64,000 nucleotides of DNA, taken from Neckera pumila. Taxonomy: Eukaryota; Streptophyta; Bryopsida; Hypnales; Neckeraceae. Shown piece after piece: positions 34,870-46,599 of this stretch. The translations under genes and the position numbers were made by a program. The notes under the pieces are model-generated. The model did no database searches. It was not told where the DNA came from and saw nothing but the letters and a program-made list of their open reading frames with translations. How positions within the stretch are numbered: position 1 is the stretch's first letter; every line of letters begins with the position of its first letter. The DNA is taken from the NCBI GenBank assembly GCA_963969595.1, contig OZ018411.1, positions 26,348,545 to 26,412,544 on the forward strand, in the 5' to 3' direction.

Positions 34870-35046
34870 TCAAACACTTACAAAGAAAGGAACATCTGAA
34901 ATGCCCATTGGTAGAAGGAGTACCTACACATACTTCCTGGAGTCACCTCGGTTTCGTTCCTCCTGTACAATGAAGTACCCATATGTACTACATAAGTACC
35001 CATATGTACTACATTGCAGTCTATAGTATTGAGCATGTCTTTGACA
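34870..35046. repeat. GTAC-rich block right of the transposase-like gene
   Basis: Contains a direct repeat of AAGTACCCATATGTACTACA (34974-34993 and 34997-35016) and about six GTAC words in 110 bp. Confidence 0.65.
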
Positions 35047-38000
35047 AGACGGAGCTCTGATGTAGTTGTCCTTGCACATTTTTGTGTTTTTTTTCCAGAC
35101 TCCTATGAATACTCAGAGACGGGCTTAAATATTTTTCTGCAATTATAAACGAATTAAATTTTTTTTTGGGTCAAATATACAGATTGTGCTGAACTTTCAA
35201 ATAACAAATCATAATGACATGAATCAAAGCTTTCCATATAGATGAAATTACAATTATATGAGAAAGAAAAATATAAAATTGGAAACAAAATCTTCTATAA
35301 GAGGAGAGTTTGGCCACCACACCTAAGGAGAAGACCACAATTGCTAGAATTGTACCTGCCGTGCACTAATAGAAATGAAAATTACATTCTTTGAAAGCTA
35401 ATGTATTTAGATATTTTTCCAAGATCACTCAAACTATCATGATGGAGATTGGAGTACAAGTACAAACCTGCCCTAAATTCATTTTGTCCACCACAGAGAT
35501 GAAGGGTCTTCATGGGTGATAGATTCACTTTACATTCATCTAAATCTTATACACTAGTGAGATCTATACGGCATGTTACAACTTTGGAGACATTCTTTTT
35601 TATTGCATTTACATTGGTAGGCATATATGTAGATGCTTTTCATTTCTTACAGATGGAATTTTTTGTTTTAACTCAAACCTCTTCATTTATATATTCCATA
35701 GTATTATATTATAGCATGTGTAAATGATTATTATTTATTTCATCTTCTGAACGGAAGTCCAAGTTCGAGGGTCCTTCTTTTCATTGATGAAGTTTTAATT
35801 CAGGAGGCTATGTACATCGACAAATGTCTATTGCATTTGGTATGAATTCCCTGAATTCCAAAAACTACGGGAAAAGAAATTGTGAACTACCTTAAGCAGC
35901 CCAAAAATGAATAAAAGTACATTTGCCTAAGAAATTGGGAAGGAAAAGAAAATGCAATTGAAAACAACCTTCAACCCATAATTACATAAAACTACCTCGA
36001 TCTCCAAAAAAATGGGAAGGAAAAATACATATGAACTCCCTTGATCCCCAAATACATGAAATTGAAAAAGCACCAAAACTTATTACTTGAAAAGCTAATA
36101 AATTATAAAGGAAAACCAACATAACTATGAAACCATCCTTTATTTAGGAGAAATAATTATTATGACAAAATTTCAGGACTGACATGAGGTTCAGCCACCC
36201 ATTCTTGAACAGTGACCCATTCTGGACCTATATGTGCATGTATTTTTTATGAAGCCAAAAATGTTAATTTTTTCCTCTTTCAAAGGTTAAAACTAATAAA
36301 TACATGACACATGTGCCAAGTTGTGAGAAAGACAGTAAGAAATAATGAATATCCAAAAATTTATTGAATGATATATAGAAGAGTGTAGACATTGGCTATG
36401 AGTCAAACCACACTGAAAGGAACCATTGGGATTACTTTGCTAGAACTACTCTAGAGTGCTTTTTTAAAATTTAAGAGCTAAAAATTAGTTTGATGCAATA
36501 ATTTTATTTTCAAAGTCTGCAGATGAATAGTATTGCAATGCGTCCCTTCAATAATTTGGAGAGTAAAAATTAAAAGATAAATTCTTCTGATGGACGTACA
36601 TCACCAGTTCTAAGGCTAAATTCAAATCTTCTTTACAATACAATACTTTAAAAGGTTATCTTTAGCGATATTTTCTATACTTCTCAAACATACAGCTATT
36701 AAAAAGGATTTTACAAGATTAAATTTTAAACACAAATAGCTTTATTCTTTAATTGATTAATTTATTATTGATAAACTATTTATTTGTTATCCTCAAAAAA
36801 TTAAACACCCTATTCCAAAAAGAAATTACATAGCACCCTTGATGTGAATAACATATATAGTTGTTGTCCTAGTACAATCATCACTTGGATGATTTTTTAT
36901 ATTGAAAAGGATGAATAAAAGATTTTTTTCTTCTAAATATTATAGAAAATAAAATAATATTCTACTTATAGCAAGAGAGTCCTTCTCTACTCTATTATAT
37001 GATTATGTGTACATTTGATTTTAGGACAAGTCACAATAAAATTCCCAAACTTGGAGAAACCATTTCAGTATACTTGAGGCTTGACACCTTTACACTCAAA
37101 GGATGGGCCCATAACTATTGATTTAAAGCCTCATTGTCCCTCACTTTGGTTTCTTCTTTTTGAGATTTTATATATGAATCAAAACTTTTATAATTATTTT
37201 TCAGACAGGAAATCAAAAGATATGTGAAGTCATAAAATTTTCAGATGTTTTAGAAAAATTTAAAAATATTATAAATTTCTTTTATATGGTGAAATTTCAT
37301 GTTTAATATAAAATACACTTAAAACTTCTAAAATTCCTACCATATATGTACATAATACTACATATCAAAGCTGATATAAACCAAAGTTACCATTTCACTC
37401 TAAAATGAGAAAGTTGAACAAACTATGGTCATAGGCCCAATCTTCATATTACTATAAAATATTGATATTCATGTATTCTTCAAAATTTCTTATTGTTTTA
37501 GAAACTGTACTTGATAAGCTTGAAGAATAATATAATGATTAGGTTCTAAAAACTATTATTAGTCATGAATATAATATTATGTATAAAAATTATCATTATA
37601 CAAAATAATATATAGTATAAATTAATAATTCATTAACTACTATAGATGTATATATAAATAGATATTAAATTCTATTATTGTATATATAAATATGATTTTC
37701 TAATGAAATTTTTGTTTGTCTATTTGGAAAGTTTTTATTCATTTCATTTGGATTTGTTATGAAAAAGTTATGAACCTACATATTTTTTTGGTTTGTTAGA
37801 GAATTTTCTTCAAAATGATAACTTCTAAGATACATTTTTTAATCTAGTTTTTGAAATGTTTCAAGTCTTTATTTTTGCATGGTGTAGTTTATTTGGTAGA
37901 ACAATCTCCACTGGAATTAGTGCATTTGAATTCCATCACAAATATATGAATATTGATGATTTTCCTTCTATCTTGTGCCTACTTCTATTTAATAATTTTC

Positions 38001-38400
38001 TTAAGAAAGATAATAAAGATTTGTTGATTTCAATTTCTCCAAACTCTCAACAAAATTCTCCATTGTAAAGATTAAAAGCTAAAAATCTTGTAGGGTATAA
38101 AGTTTAAGTAGAAAAGGTTCAAGTGAAAAAAAGTATCAAATTTCTTGCAATCTTTGTCATTTCAATCAGTATTCCTTACATAAATATTTGTTTTGGCTTC
38201 ACTACACCAAATCATATTCTATATCATTATTTGCCATTGGTTATGGGGCGCTCTATCTTATATCCCACTAGAAAAAGAATTCTATTCCCCTTCATACAAA
38301 ATAATTTAAGAATTGTTAAAAGAAAAACCTCTTCATTTTCAATGGCAAAATCCTTTCATTCCAACAAAAATATGTTGAACAAACCAATTCTAATTATTTC
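35047..38400. other. AT-rich dispersed repeat block, no gene seen
   Basis: Shares the GAATCAAAGCTTTCCATATAG block (35223) with 8588 and, inverted, a related block at 37720-37760. Otherwise it is AT-rich with short chance ORFs (for example 37856-38068 and 38123-38443, Phe/Ile/Asn-rich). Likely remains of the same foldback repeat family, in the opposite arrangement to 3.6-9.2 kb. Confidence 0.45.
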
Positions 38401-38879
38401 CTTCTACATACTACAAGAAATGCGTGCAGTGTACCAACTATAGGTAAAGCAAATTTAAATTCACAAATGTAAAATGCGCTAAACTTTACATTAATTATCA
38501 TTGTCTTTAGCAATACATGGCATACGGATGCACATATTACAATATGTACTACATACAAATAAAAAGTCGTGTACTTCTAACTATTAATCTGAATAAAGAA
38601 TACCAATTAAATGGACAGTCTCTCTCAAAGAACTGAACAATGTACATAATGATATCTCTAGAGGGTATGTACCATACAGACTATAGATTTGCCACATACT
38701 CAATGTACAGAATCTGCCCTAGTTACCAACTCTTGTTCATAGTACAAGAGAATAATGGACAGTACAGAAGGCTGCTGCTCTGTAACCAACTAGTACTGGA
38801 GCTTGCAACAAAGTACTGGGAGAGTACAATGAGTTTCATGTGCACATCCAAGATTTGCACAGTAGGGGTCCGACTTCCG

Positions 38880-39823
38880 TCACTGTCCTCTGCACAAAGT
38901 GCTGCCACAATTGCAGTGAAATGGCAGACGAGCATTTTTTGTAGTAGAAAACATGCATCCATAATCCCATGTGAGCTCCTCACTCGCCACCACTTCTCTA
39001 GTTGTGAAGAGCGCTACCTGGAGAAGAATTACTTAGTCAGCCCAAAGAAGTCATCCAAAAAAATTAATTACTGTCCTTGGATTCCCAATTCACTGGCGAC
39101 ATGACAGAAGTGCACAGAGGGTACTTACATGGTACAAAGTTGGAATTTGTTGCTCAATCCACACGGGAATATCCATCAAATTTGCATCCCCACATCTGCC
39201 GCATGATTGCACATATTGCATCAAAGAGTGAATTGACATCTCCAGGGATTCATTGAGAAGGCACACTTCCAAAAGAAAATTCTAGAAAAAAGAAGCATGC
39301 GTGATACTTGTTTCTGACCTGTGATTCAGCCACCAAGAAACATTTGTGATGGCCGATGCATCTATGGAAAGCAGCGCGTCATCCTCAAAAACCATTTTGG
39401 ATTGCCAGTGCGCATCAAAAGCTAGAGAGTATTTAAGAGGCGTCTTACGTCGTACCAACTCAACATTAGTAAGAATTTCTCCTCCGTATTCAAAGACAAA
39501 GCACCCTTATTCAAGCCTCTCTAACGTCCGAATGCCCCATCCCTTGAGCCCATTCATGTGAAAAACCTGAAGACAATAGTTGAAGGCATGAGTCTTAAAA
39601 TTAATTGAAAATCAAGAACCACTTCTAGGGACACAGTAGTACTGTTGAATAGTGCTAATCAGTACTTAGAGATGATTGTGCTTGTACTTGGTGGATTGCA
39701 AACACTTCAGATGGCTCCGAGTTGCAATACCTGTAACTGTTTCAGTAAACCACCCTGCACCACTCTATTTGTACAAAATGGAGCACATTGACAACGCTCA
39801 TAGCACTTCCGAATGTATTGTCG
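38880..39823 (-). pseudogene. SUVR-type SET-domain histone methyltransferase fragment
   Basis: Four minus-strand exons with GT-AG borders and matching phases: 39823-39731 (pre-SET tail, KCYERCQCAPFCTNRVVQ), 39566-39319 (KGWGIRTLE, FEYGGEILTN, LDA-type segment, NHR), 39195-39129 (CGDANLMDIPVWIE) and 39017-38880 (FTTREV, EELTWDYG, FHCNCGSTLCRG, stop). This is the SET core of plant SUVR proteins, which methylate histone H3 Lys9. The SET motif NH(R)CGDAN, the catalytic Tyr of TWDYG and the post-SET Cys (CxCGxxxC) are present. One TAA interrupts exon 39566-39319 after TLERLE. The N-terminal part and most of pre-SET are missing. Either a pseudogene end or a fragment moved by a transposon. Confidence 0.8.
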
Positions 39824-40313
39824 CTGAAGAGTGTGTGCATGGGTGAGTGGACCAAAGGGGGCGGAAGTCCATATCCATAGAACTTAATACAAGACTGGCC
39901 TGCAATATGACATGGCAGAATTTGGCTTTTTGATTGGCTGAGAGTTAAGTGGGTCATTCAAATGAATCCATCCAGAACTGGGTTGGCGGCTTTAAGTGCT
40001 GGCCGGTGAACCGATCATAAATGACTAACAACTCACCCATCGCAAATGAATGTACCCCGCACCTATCAATATTGACCGTTGATTTTGGGTCGCCTCGCAT
40101 CCTATGGTGGTAAGCACTGCGGCTGCCGTCGACACTGGGGCTTCGTGGAGTTTGTTCATGTCATGTTTGTTTTCTAAGGAGGCCCCACTCTGGAGCAAGC
40201 CAGTCCATATGCAATGCAGATTTGTTGCAAGCTAAGGACTTGAGTGCTTTCTATGTAACGGTTTAATTTAGAAAAACTTTGAGTGTAAAGAGGGGCGTAC
40301 TCTACATAACGAA
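39824..40313. other. Intergenic, no further SUVR exon seen
   Basis: The minus strand shows no Cys-rich pre-SET exon continuing the SUVR fragment, and the plus strand shows no recognisable promoter for the ORF at 40314. Confidence 0.35.
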
Positions 40314-41835
40314 ATGAGGGACACGGAGGTACTGGAGGAAGATGGGAAGGGTCCAAGAATAGTGAGGAAGAAGGTGAAGGTTGAAGGAGCCCCGTCTGGA
40401 GCTTGGGTCGACCCATTGTATGCAGAGCAGCCTACAATTACGTGGGACAAATTGACGCCATTGAAGTGGGGTTATTTTGCAGAGACTTTTGGCTTATGTA
40501 ACAAGGGTTCGGCTCCAAAACGGCTTACATTTGGGGTTCATCTGCTAGAATTAGACGTAGAGGCATTGTTTGGAGTAAAGGTCAATTCTAACGGTTATGT
40601 TTACTCGTTGTTGGAAAATACCAACTTTGTGGAGAAGGATATAGATGACCACCCACCAACGCACAAGTGTTCCAAACACGCGGCTGATCAATGTTGCTAA
40701 AGCGAAGGATTTGGCGTATGAGTTGTTGCCGAACAAGAAAACAAACTGGTGTCTTCATGCCGAGTAGACCTGCCACGATCAGCTGCAAAGGTATAACCTG
40801 GAGCGTAAAGATAAAAAAAAATATACTCTAGGCGGTGGTAGCGAGAAGGATGTTGCGGTGGATGTCATGGAAATTGAAATCAGAGGGGTAGAATCGCAGC
40901 CCAGTAGGAGTGCACAAGTGACCAACAACGGGTTAGGGTGTGAAGTGAAGTCAGTTGGGCACTCAATGTCAATAGGGGAATGGCAGGAGTATCTGTCATT
41001 GTTGAACAAGGAGATCCCGACTTTGGAGGGGCTTGTCAAGCGTCATTGCGAAGAAAAAGACGTTGCAAAATTGGAACTTGTGAAGTTGTCTACTCAATAT
41101 GAGTATGGGCGATCGCTACTTGGTACTGCTGAATTGCGACTTCAGACATTGGAGGATGAATGCTGTAAAAGAGATGTTCATCTTGCTGTATTGAAGGCAG
41201 GATTACCCAAAAACAAAAGCGAGATTGGACCTACAGTGTTGCAAGTTGCAGATCTAAGACGCCAAATCCAGGCACAAAGAGGGGTTATTGATCAAATGTG
41301 GATGATGTTTGGGTCTAGAGAGACGGGATTTGAAGGAGCTACGGAGAAGACTAAAAACGCTGAAGAAGCTTATGGCAATGCAGCTGCCAAGCAAGAGCTA
41401 TGGAAGCGTCACAAGATTGTGCTGACAACCCAGTTGAAAGGCATGAAGTCAGGCTACCAATGTCCAGCTTGTTTCCTAGTGCCCTCACCGTTCTTGTATT
41501 TTGATTGTCACAAGGATTTAAGGGAAACGGTGATACTGGAGATAGCTCCTTGCCCATTTTGTACTAAAGGATTTGATCCCGTGTGGGACTGCAAGTTTTC
41601 AAGTTGCCAGCATACTTATCACTCTTGGTGTGCTTACTCTCATTTTTTGAGTTGCACTAAGTGTTTGTTCAAGGATTGTGGCAAGGAAATGCACGAAGAT
41701 TGGTGGGTGATGGCCGGAATCAAGAAGCCAGATGTTGATAATGGAAAGGGAGCAGCGCTTGAATTGTGGAACAATGAGTCTGATGATCTTGACAATGATT
41801 TAAGAGGTGAGCCCACTTGCATCTTAGTGCATTGA
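40314..41835 (+). pseudogene. Coiled-coil/RING-like ORF, frameshifted; probably transposon-derived
   Basis: A first part (40314-40700) with WVDPLYAEQPTITWDKLTP and HLLELDVEALFGVKVNS shifts frame near 40665 and has a TAG near 40768. It then joins the 325-codon reading 40858-41835. That part has a helical, probably coiled-coil stretch (residues 45-185) and a Cys/His cluster at 202-274. Its main spacing is C232-x2-C235-x9-C245-x4-C250-x-H252-x2-H255-x2-C258-x7-C266-x2-C269, like a RING/PHD-type zinc fold. It ends with EDWWVMAG. I have the impression of similar repeat-encoded ORFs in seedless plants but no named family. It lies directly upstream of Gypsy pol remains. Confidence 0.5.
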
Positions 41836-41979
41836 GGTAGGATTTACTGGATTTAGGGTTACAGTACGTGTAGTTGCAGTTGGATTTATAGTAGCAGTGA
41901 GAGATCATGACGTAGGAGTTTGAATTTGAATTGTGACAGTGGTAGCAGTGACTCTTTATACTTTGGTTAGAGGAGTCCT

Positions 41980-43134
41980 TTTTAAGTTAGGAACGGATGA
42001 CGTTCTGAGACGATGCCTAGAACCCCCGGAACGGAAGAAAGTAATCCAAGCCCTGCACGCAGGGAGTTCAGGAGGGCATTTTGCCTTTGTAAATACAGTA
42101 AACCGGATCTGATCAACCAGATATTGGTGGTCGTATTTACATAGAGATGTGAGGAATTTTGTGCGGAGTTGTGATCAGTGTCAGCGAACAGGAGCATCGT
42201 CCTTCCGAAACCACTGGCCACTGACTCCTATCATTCCTCTAGCACCATTCGAGAAATGGGGGATAGATTTTATTAGGCCTATCTTTTCGGTCAGTGGACG
42301 GAAGAAGAGGTACATTATCCTAGCTACGGATTATGCCACCAAATGGGTGGAGGCCAAAGCAACACGGAAGAATGACGCGGAGACTTTAGCGACCTTTTTG
42401 TTTGAAGAAATCCTCATGCGATTTGGTCATCCGCTCGAGCTGGTCAGCGACCAGGGAACCCATTTCCTCAATGACGTTATTGTCGACCTGACGACCAAGT
42501 AACTTATCAAGCACCGGAAGACGACTCCTTACAATCCAAAAGCGAACGGATTGACGGAGCGGGCAAATGGGATCGTTGGTAAGATCTTGAACAAGATGGT
42601 TTCTGCTCACAAGACAGATTGGGACCGGAAACTACCTTCGACAGTCCACGCGTACAACACCACAAAAAAGACCACAACCGGAAAGACCCCGTACTTTTTG
42701 GTCTTCGATCAGGAGGCAATCCATGGAGTGGAGTTGGACGTGGAAACTTTCCGAGTCATGGCAGCTCGAAGCACGGAGTCCAGGAAGAATAGCTATCCCC
42801 GACTCCTTGCCATTGAAGAACTGGAAGAGATCCGGAATACAGCTTTGGAGAGAACCCTAGAAGTATAGACAAAGCGAAGGAAAACTATGACCGGAAACTT
42901 CCAGCCGATCATGGAATCCAAGAAGGAGGACTAGTTCTCCTCTATGACAATCGTCACAAGGATTTTTCGGGTAAACTGCACACCAGATGGATGGGACCTT
43001 TCCGAGTCAACCAGGTTTTCCAGAACAGATTTCTACAATTAGAGAATTTACAAGGTCAATGGCTTGATACTCGAGTGAACGGATCTAGGGTGAAGAAGTA
43101 CATTGCTGCTACTTCTTCTGACGACTCCGAATGA
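41980..43134 (+). pseudogene. Ty3/Gypsy integrase and pol 3' end, broken
   Basis: Contains the zinc-binding HHCC part (HAGSSGGHF, then CDQC, 42056-42185) and the integrase core with WGIDFI (about 42262), VSDQGTHF (about 42442) and LTERANG (about 42552), which are the DDE positions. A C-terminal region follows (GKLHTRWMGPFRV, then RVNGSRVKKY, to the TGA at 43134). Stops at about 42109, 42501 and 42866, the last with a frame change, make it inactive. Protease, RT and RNase H are absent upstream. Confidence 0.85.
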
Positions 43135-43170
43135 TGTTCGCGGGGACACTCACCGATGAGGAAGGGGTAA

Positions 43171-43719
43171 TGTCGCAACCTGAATTTTTGGTTTTCCTTT
43201 GCTTGTCTAAATAATGGAACGGAAACGGGTAATTAGGATCCGTATCCGGTTAGAGGGGCAAAAGGAAATTGGAGATAGGCAACGCTAATCCAATAAGGAG
43301 AAAACTGTATCTGATCCGGTCAGAATGTTAGTATTCAGGAGCGGAATCAAATCCGGATCTCACCTCAGATCGGATTAGGGTTGGACCGGATCGATATGGA
43401 CCGGACCAGAAAAGGTCATGATGACCTGCCAGGGGTCTTGGGACTATATAAAGGCTGGTCGTCCTCATTTTCACTCCTTTACTTCCCTCAAGCTCTGGAG
43501 TTGACCTTGAGCGCTTTTACGCCTCCATCTGCGCCAGAGCCGTTGTATGTATGTGTGCTTCCGGCCGGGCATGTCCGAGAGTGTAGGAAAAGTAGAGAGC
43601 GTGTGGGTTGTAGGTTTTGTGGTATTTTTTGGTTAAGATCGGACGAGAGGAAGTGAGGAACGGGACGTGCGGCTAGGAGAGAGTGAGGTAGAGATCGGTA
43701 AGGGTCTAGTGGCCATTTA
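43171..43719 (+). repeat. LTR-like region at the end of Gypsy pol
   Basis: A purine tract (GATGAGGAAGGGGTAA) sits just after pol and is followed at 43171 by TGTCGCAACC, the typical start of a Gypsy 3' LTR. A TATA box (ACTATATAAAGG) is at 43444. I could not place the right border or find a second copy, so this may be the 3' LTR of the pol fragment, the 5' LTR of the next ORF, or both. Confidence 0.55.
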
Positions 43720-45372
43720 GTGTCCATGCCTCAGCTGCGTAAGGCCAGACCGGGCGCGCCTAGTTCTTCCTCCGACGTCAAGCTCCAGAAGGTAGTTCCG
43801 ATCATTTCTACGGAGGAACCGGTCCGGTCCGAGCTCATGGAGGATCTCAACGCCATGGGGTGCCTCGTCTTGATGGATAAACCCTGGGGGGTTCGGGAAG
43901 AGCGGATGGTCAGAGAGATTAAGTGTAAGGCGTCGAACGAGTTCGACAACACTCTCCGGGGCCGACCGACCGAATGGGAAGAAGAAAGGTGGAGGGAAGT
44001 TTACAACTTCCGGATGGGGGGTTCCGGTATGGCTGGAAGGAAGGACGAGTTCATCCATGACAAGTTTCATGGAGAGTCGAGCAACAAGGACGGGTACGCG
44101 GTCGCGAACTGTAAGAGCGACCGGCACCGAAATCTCCTCCAGTTCCTGGTTTCGATCGTCCACCCGGAGAAGCCGACGAGGGTAATGATGACCATCGGCA
44201 ACACCATTTTTGGTTCCCTGAGCGGGGAACGGAAAGTGAACTGGGCCCGGATCTTTTCCGATCTGGTGTCCCAGCTGGTGACGAGGATCAGAAAGAGTAG
44301 GGCCACTCCTTTGAGTCCCTATCTCTTCCACCTCTACCACCGCAACCAACTCCTCACGCATACGGAGGAAAAGACGTGGAGCCTTCAGGAGTCTATCCTG
44401 AAGTACGGGGAGTCGGGTTCGGATGACGAAATAGAAGAGCAAACCGGGTCCGAACCCGAGACAGAAGAGGAAGATGAGGAAGAGCCATCCTGGCCAAAGA
44501 AGCGGATGAAGACTCCTTGCAAGAGAGGAACCCCTTCAACCACCCGGTCCACTCCAGAACAGGGACCGGATGTGGAGATGCCGGATCTCAAGGACCCGAC
44601 CGACCCATTCAACCAGTTGACGGTAATCCTATGTGGGATACGAGCGGACTGGGAGGTCAAGAGGAGGGCTCTCACCAGTATCGGAGAGATGGTGGGTGCA
44701 CCGGTGGATAGTGATTTGCCGAGTAAGGTGGGCCAATACCTAGCCGATCTGGATGAGAACCGGAAACAAGAGGCAGAGATCCGTCGGCTTCAGGAGGAAG
44801 TCGACACCCTAAAGGCTGACATGGTAGCCCTCAAGGAAGACAAAGTTGCAGTCCGGGAGATGGCGGAGGCAACCTGGAAGGTGGCTGAGTCGGTGAAGGA
44901 CACTCTTGGAGAGTCCGGATCCACCGCAGTCAAGGCGGCACTATTTGACAAAGGGGTGCATGAGGAGAAGAAGGTATCCGGTTCCCGGATAGTTTGGATC
45001 CTGCCCGACTTCACCGATTGGGTGGAAGCGTCCTTAGTGGCAGCGAGAGAGGCGGCCAACCGGATGGACATCAGCAGTCGAAAGCTGAACGGATCCATGT
45101 ACTCCCGGGAGATCCACCTCTCGGATATATCGCTACCGGATTTGTTTGCAGCCGGAGGATCGAATCCGAGGGAGCCCAAGGGTCAGACACCCGAGTCAAG
45201 GAAGAGTAACCGGAGACCTGGGCCTGGGCAACCGATTCAGTTGGATTCATTGCCAGGGTCAGATCTTCTGGATCCAGCTGCCGGGGAGCGGAGCCGGAAC
45301 CTTGCCGACGTCTTCAACCAACTGCTCGAGGAATCCAAGAGTCCTACGCTGGGTGGGGGAATTGGAGAGTAG
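43720..45372 (+). CDS. 550-codon gag-like ORF of a probable retroelement
   Basis: An open frame of 550 codons with no stop, whose base composition is richer in GC than its flanks. N-terminal region: VREIKCKASNEFDNTLRGRP and WREVYNFRMGG. The middle (about 225-260) is very acidic (EEDEEEP), residues about 335-395 are a coiled coil, and the C-terminal third is polar. No zinc knuckle, protease or RT is visible. It lies about 280 bp downstream of a TATA box in an LTR-like region and is followed by CCGGATC-rich sequence with another TATA. I infer a structural (gag-like) protein of a nonautonomous LTR element of TR-GAG type. The alternative is a host gene I do not know. Confidence 0.45.
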   Translation: MSMPQLRKARPGAPSSSSDVKLQKVVPIISTEEPVRSELMEDLNAMGCLVLMDKPWGVREERMVREIKCKASNEFDNTLRGRPTEWEEERWREVYNFRMGGSGMAGRKDEFIHDKFHGESSNKDGYAVANCKSDRHRNLLQFLVSIVHPEKPTRVMMTIGNTIFGSLSGERKVNWARIFSDLVSQLVTRIRKSRATPLSPYLFHLYHRNQLLTHTEEKTWSLQESILKYGESGSDDEIEEQTGSEPETEEEDEEEPSWPKKRMKTPCKRGTPSTTRSTPEQGPDVEMPDLKDPTDPFNQLTVILCGIRADWEVKRRALTSIGEMVGAPVDSDLPSKVGQYLADLDENRKQEAEIRRLQEEVDTLKADMVALKEDKVAVREMAEATWKVAESVKDTLGESGSTAVKAALFDKGVHEEKKVSGSRIVWILPDFTDWVEASLVAAREAANRMDISSRKLNGSMYSREIHLSDISLPDLFAAGGSNPREPKGQTPESRKSNRRPGPGQPIQLDSLPGSDLLDPAAGERSRNLADVFNQLLEESKSPTLGGGIGE

Positions 45373-45390
45373 GTAGGTAGGTAGGTAGTT
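45371..45390. repeat. TAGG microsatellite
   Basis: Five consecutive TAGG units directly after the stop codon of the gag-like ORF. Confidence 0.9.
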
Positions 45391-46320
45391 AGGAATGTGA
45401 AGTTTTGTAAGATAGTTAGGACCGGATCGGATGTTGATCCGGTCTGGCCGGTCAGGATCGGACCCGGATGTCCAGCACGGATTTCCGGGGGCCTTTTTGC
45501 TTTGTAATCAAGTTGTATATAAGTCATCCCCTGCTTGGGAGCTAGGATTCTTTTCACCTAAATTTTGTGTACGTCTTCTCTTGGCCTCTTGTTGCGTATC
45601 TCTCCCGTGTATGGCACGGTTGTGTAGTGAGGAGTTAGGAAGGCGCATGCTGGTGCGGGTGTGATTTCTCCCTTCGGCGTTCTTGTTTTTGATCTTATAT
45701 GCAAGTGAGCGGATTGCAGAAGCGTTGGGAGTGGATTTCAGTTCCTCAACAGCCCTAAGGTTAGGATTTCGGGCGAGACAGCTGTTGTTAGGCTAGGCGG
45801 ATAGGGAGGGATTCCTTAGTTGCGCTAGAACTCCTGGGTAGGAAATCCGGTTGAGTGTCCGATCTCCTGAGAGATCTCGCTATCTTCATGGGCAAACGGA
45901 AGGACTTTAGTTGATGTTGAAACGGACGGGTTCACTTGCAACCGCCTGGCTTCATACAGACGGAATGTGACGCTAAGGTCGTTGTAGTATGGGAGGATCG
46001 TACCGGAGGTCCTTGTGTGACCGGTGATCCGGGGAGTTCTCTAGATTGTTGTGAAGGATCAAACCAAATCCGGATTAGTGTAGGAAATTGGAGAAAGAAG
46101 AAGTGGGTCTTCAGCCACTATAAGTCACGGAAGGAGCGGCGGGCCTGCTACTCTCAAAAGCCAGGGGCGAACCCTCTGATGGTGAAACAGAGATAAAACT
46201 AAACCGGATGTGAGTAAGAGCGGATGTGAGTTGATCAGACCGGATCGGAAAGTAGACCGGATCGGAGAAGGAAACGAGGGTCTGATTGTAGTTCTTGGTG
46301 TTGTTGTGTTTCCGGTTGTG
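45391..46320 (+). other. CCGGATC-rich noncoding region, possible second LTR
   Basis: Rich in CCGGATCGGA-type words shared with 43230-43410. A TATA-like TTGTATATAAGTC at 45512 precedes a stretch similar in style to a retroelement leader. It does not align with 43171-43719 by eye, so I do not call it the partner LTR. No gene is seen. Confidence 0.35.
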
Positions 46321-46599
46321 GTGTTAGAACCAAAAAAAGAAATATTGATACTGACTTAGCTTAGAGACCAAACAAGGCTATCTACTTCACAGAATCTCGC
46401 GATATTGATCTTTAGAGTCATTTTGTTATACTTTAAAGTGGTTTTTGGTAGTATAAATGGGAATTTGCTTGCCCTGTGCTGCGACAGGAATCATAAAAAT
46501 CTATCATTGAGTTATTGTATAATTGGCAAGGAGTCAGTCGGTGCTAAAGAGAGTTTGTTTCGATGAGTGTAGGCTGTTCTATGTGTCCTATGACTCTCT

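Noticed and set aside
38409..38435. TACTACAAGAAATG as a CACTA left end enclosing the SUVR fragment
   Set aside because: The first base is T, and I found no matching CATTTCTTGTAGT end on the far side, nor a 3-bp duplication. It may be chance.
37856..38443. Phe/Ile-rich ORFs as membrane proteins
   Set aside because: Open frames of this composition are expected in AT-rich DNA, and they overlap dispersed repeats.
38640..39104. 154-codon plus-strand ORF
   Set aside because: It is antisense to the SUVR exons, which show strong family motifs and splice borders.
44385..44675. Long minus-strand ORFs opposite the gag-like ORF (43717-44442 and others)
   Set aside because: They are shadows of a GC-richer coding frame on the plus strand and show no motif.
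42149..45372. A single complete Gypsy element with gag downstream of pol
   Set aside because: Gag should precede pol within an element. The LTR-like edge lies between them, so they belong to different units or to a tandem rearrangement.
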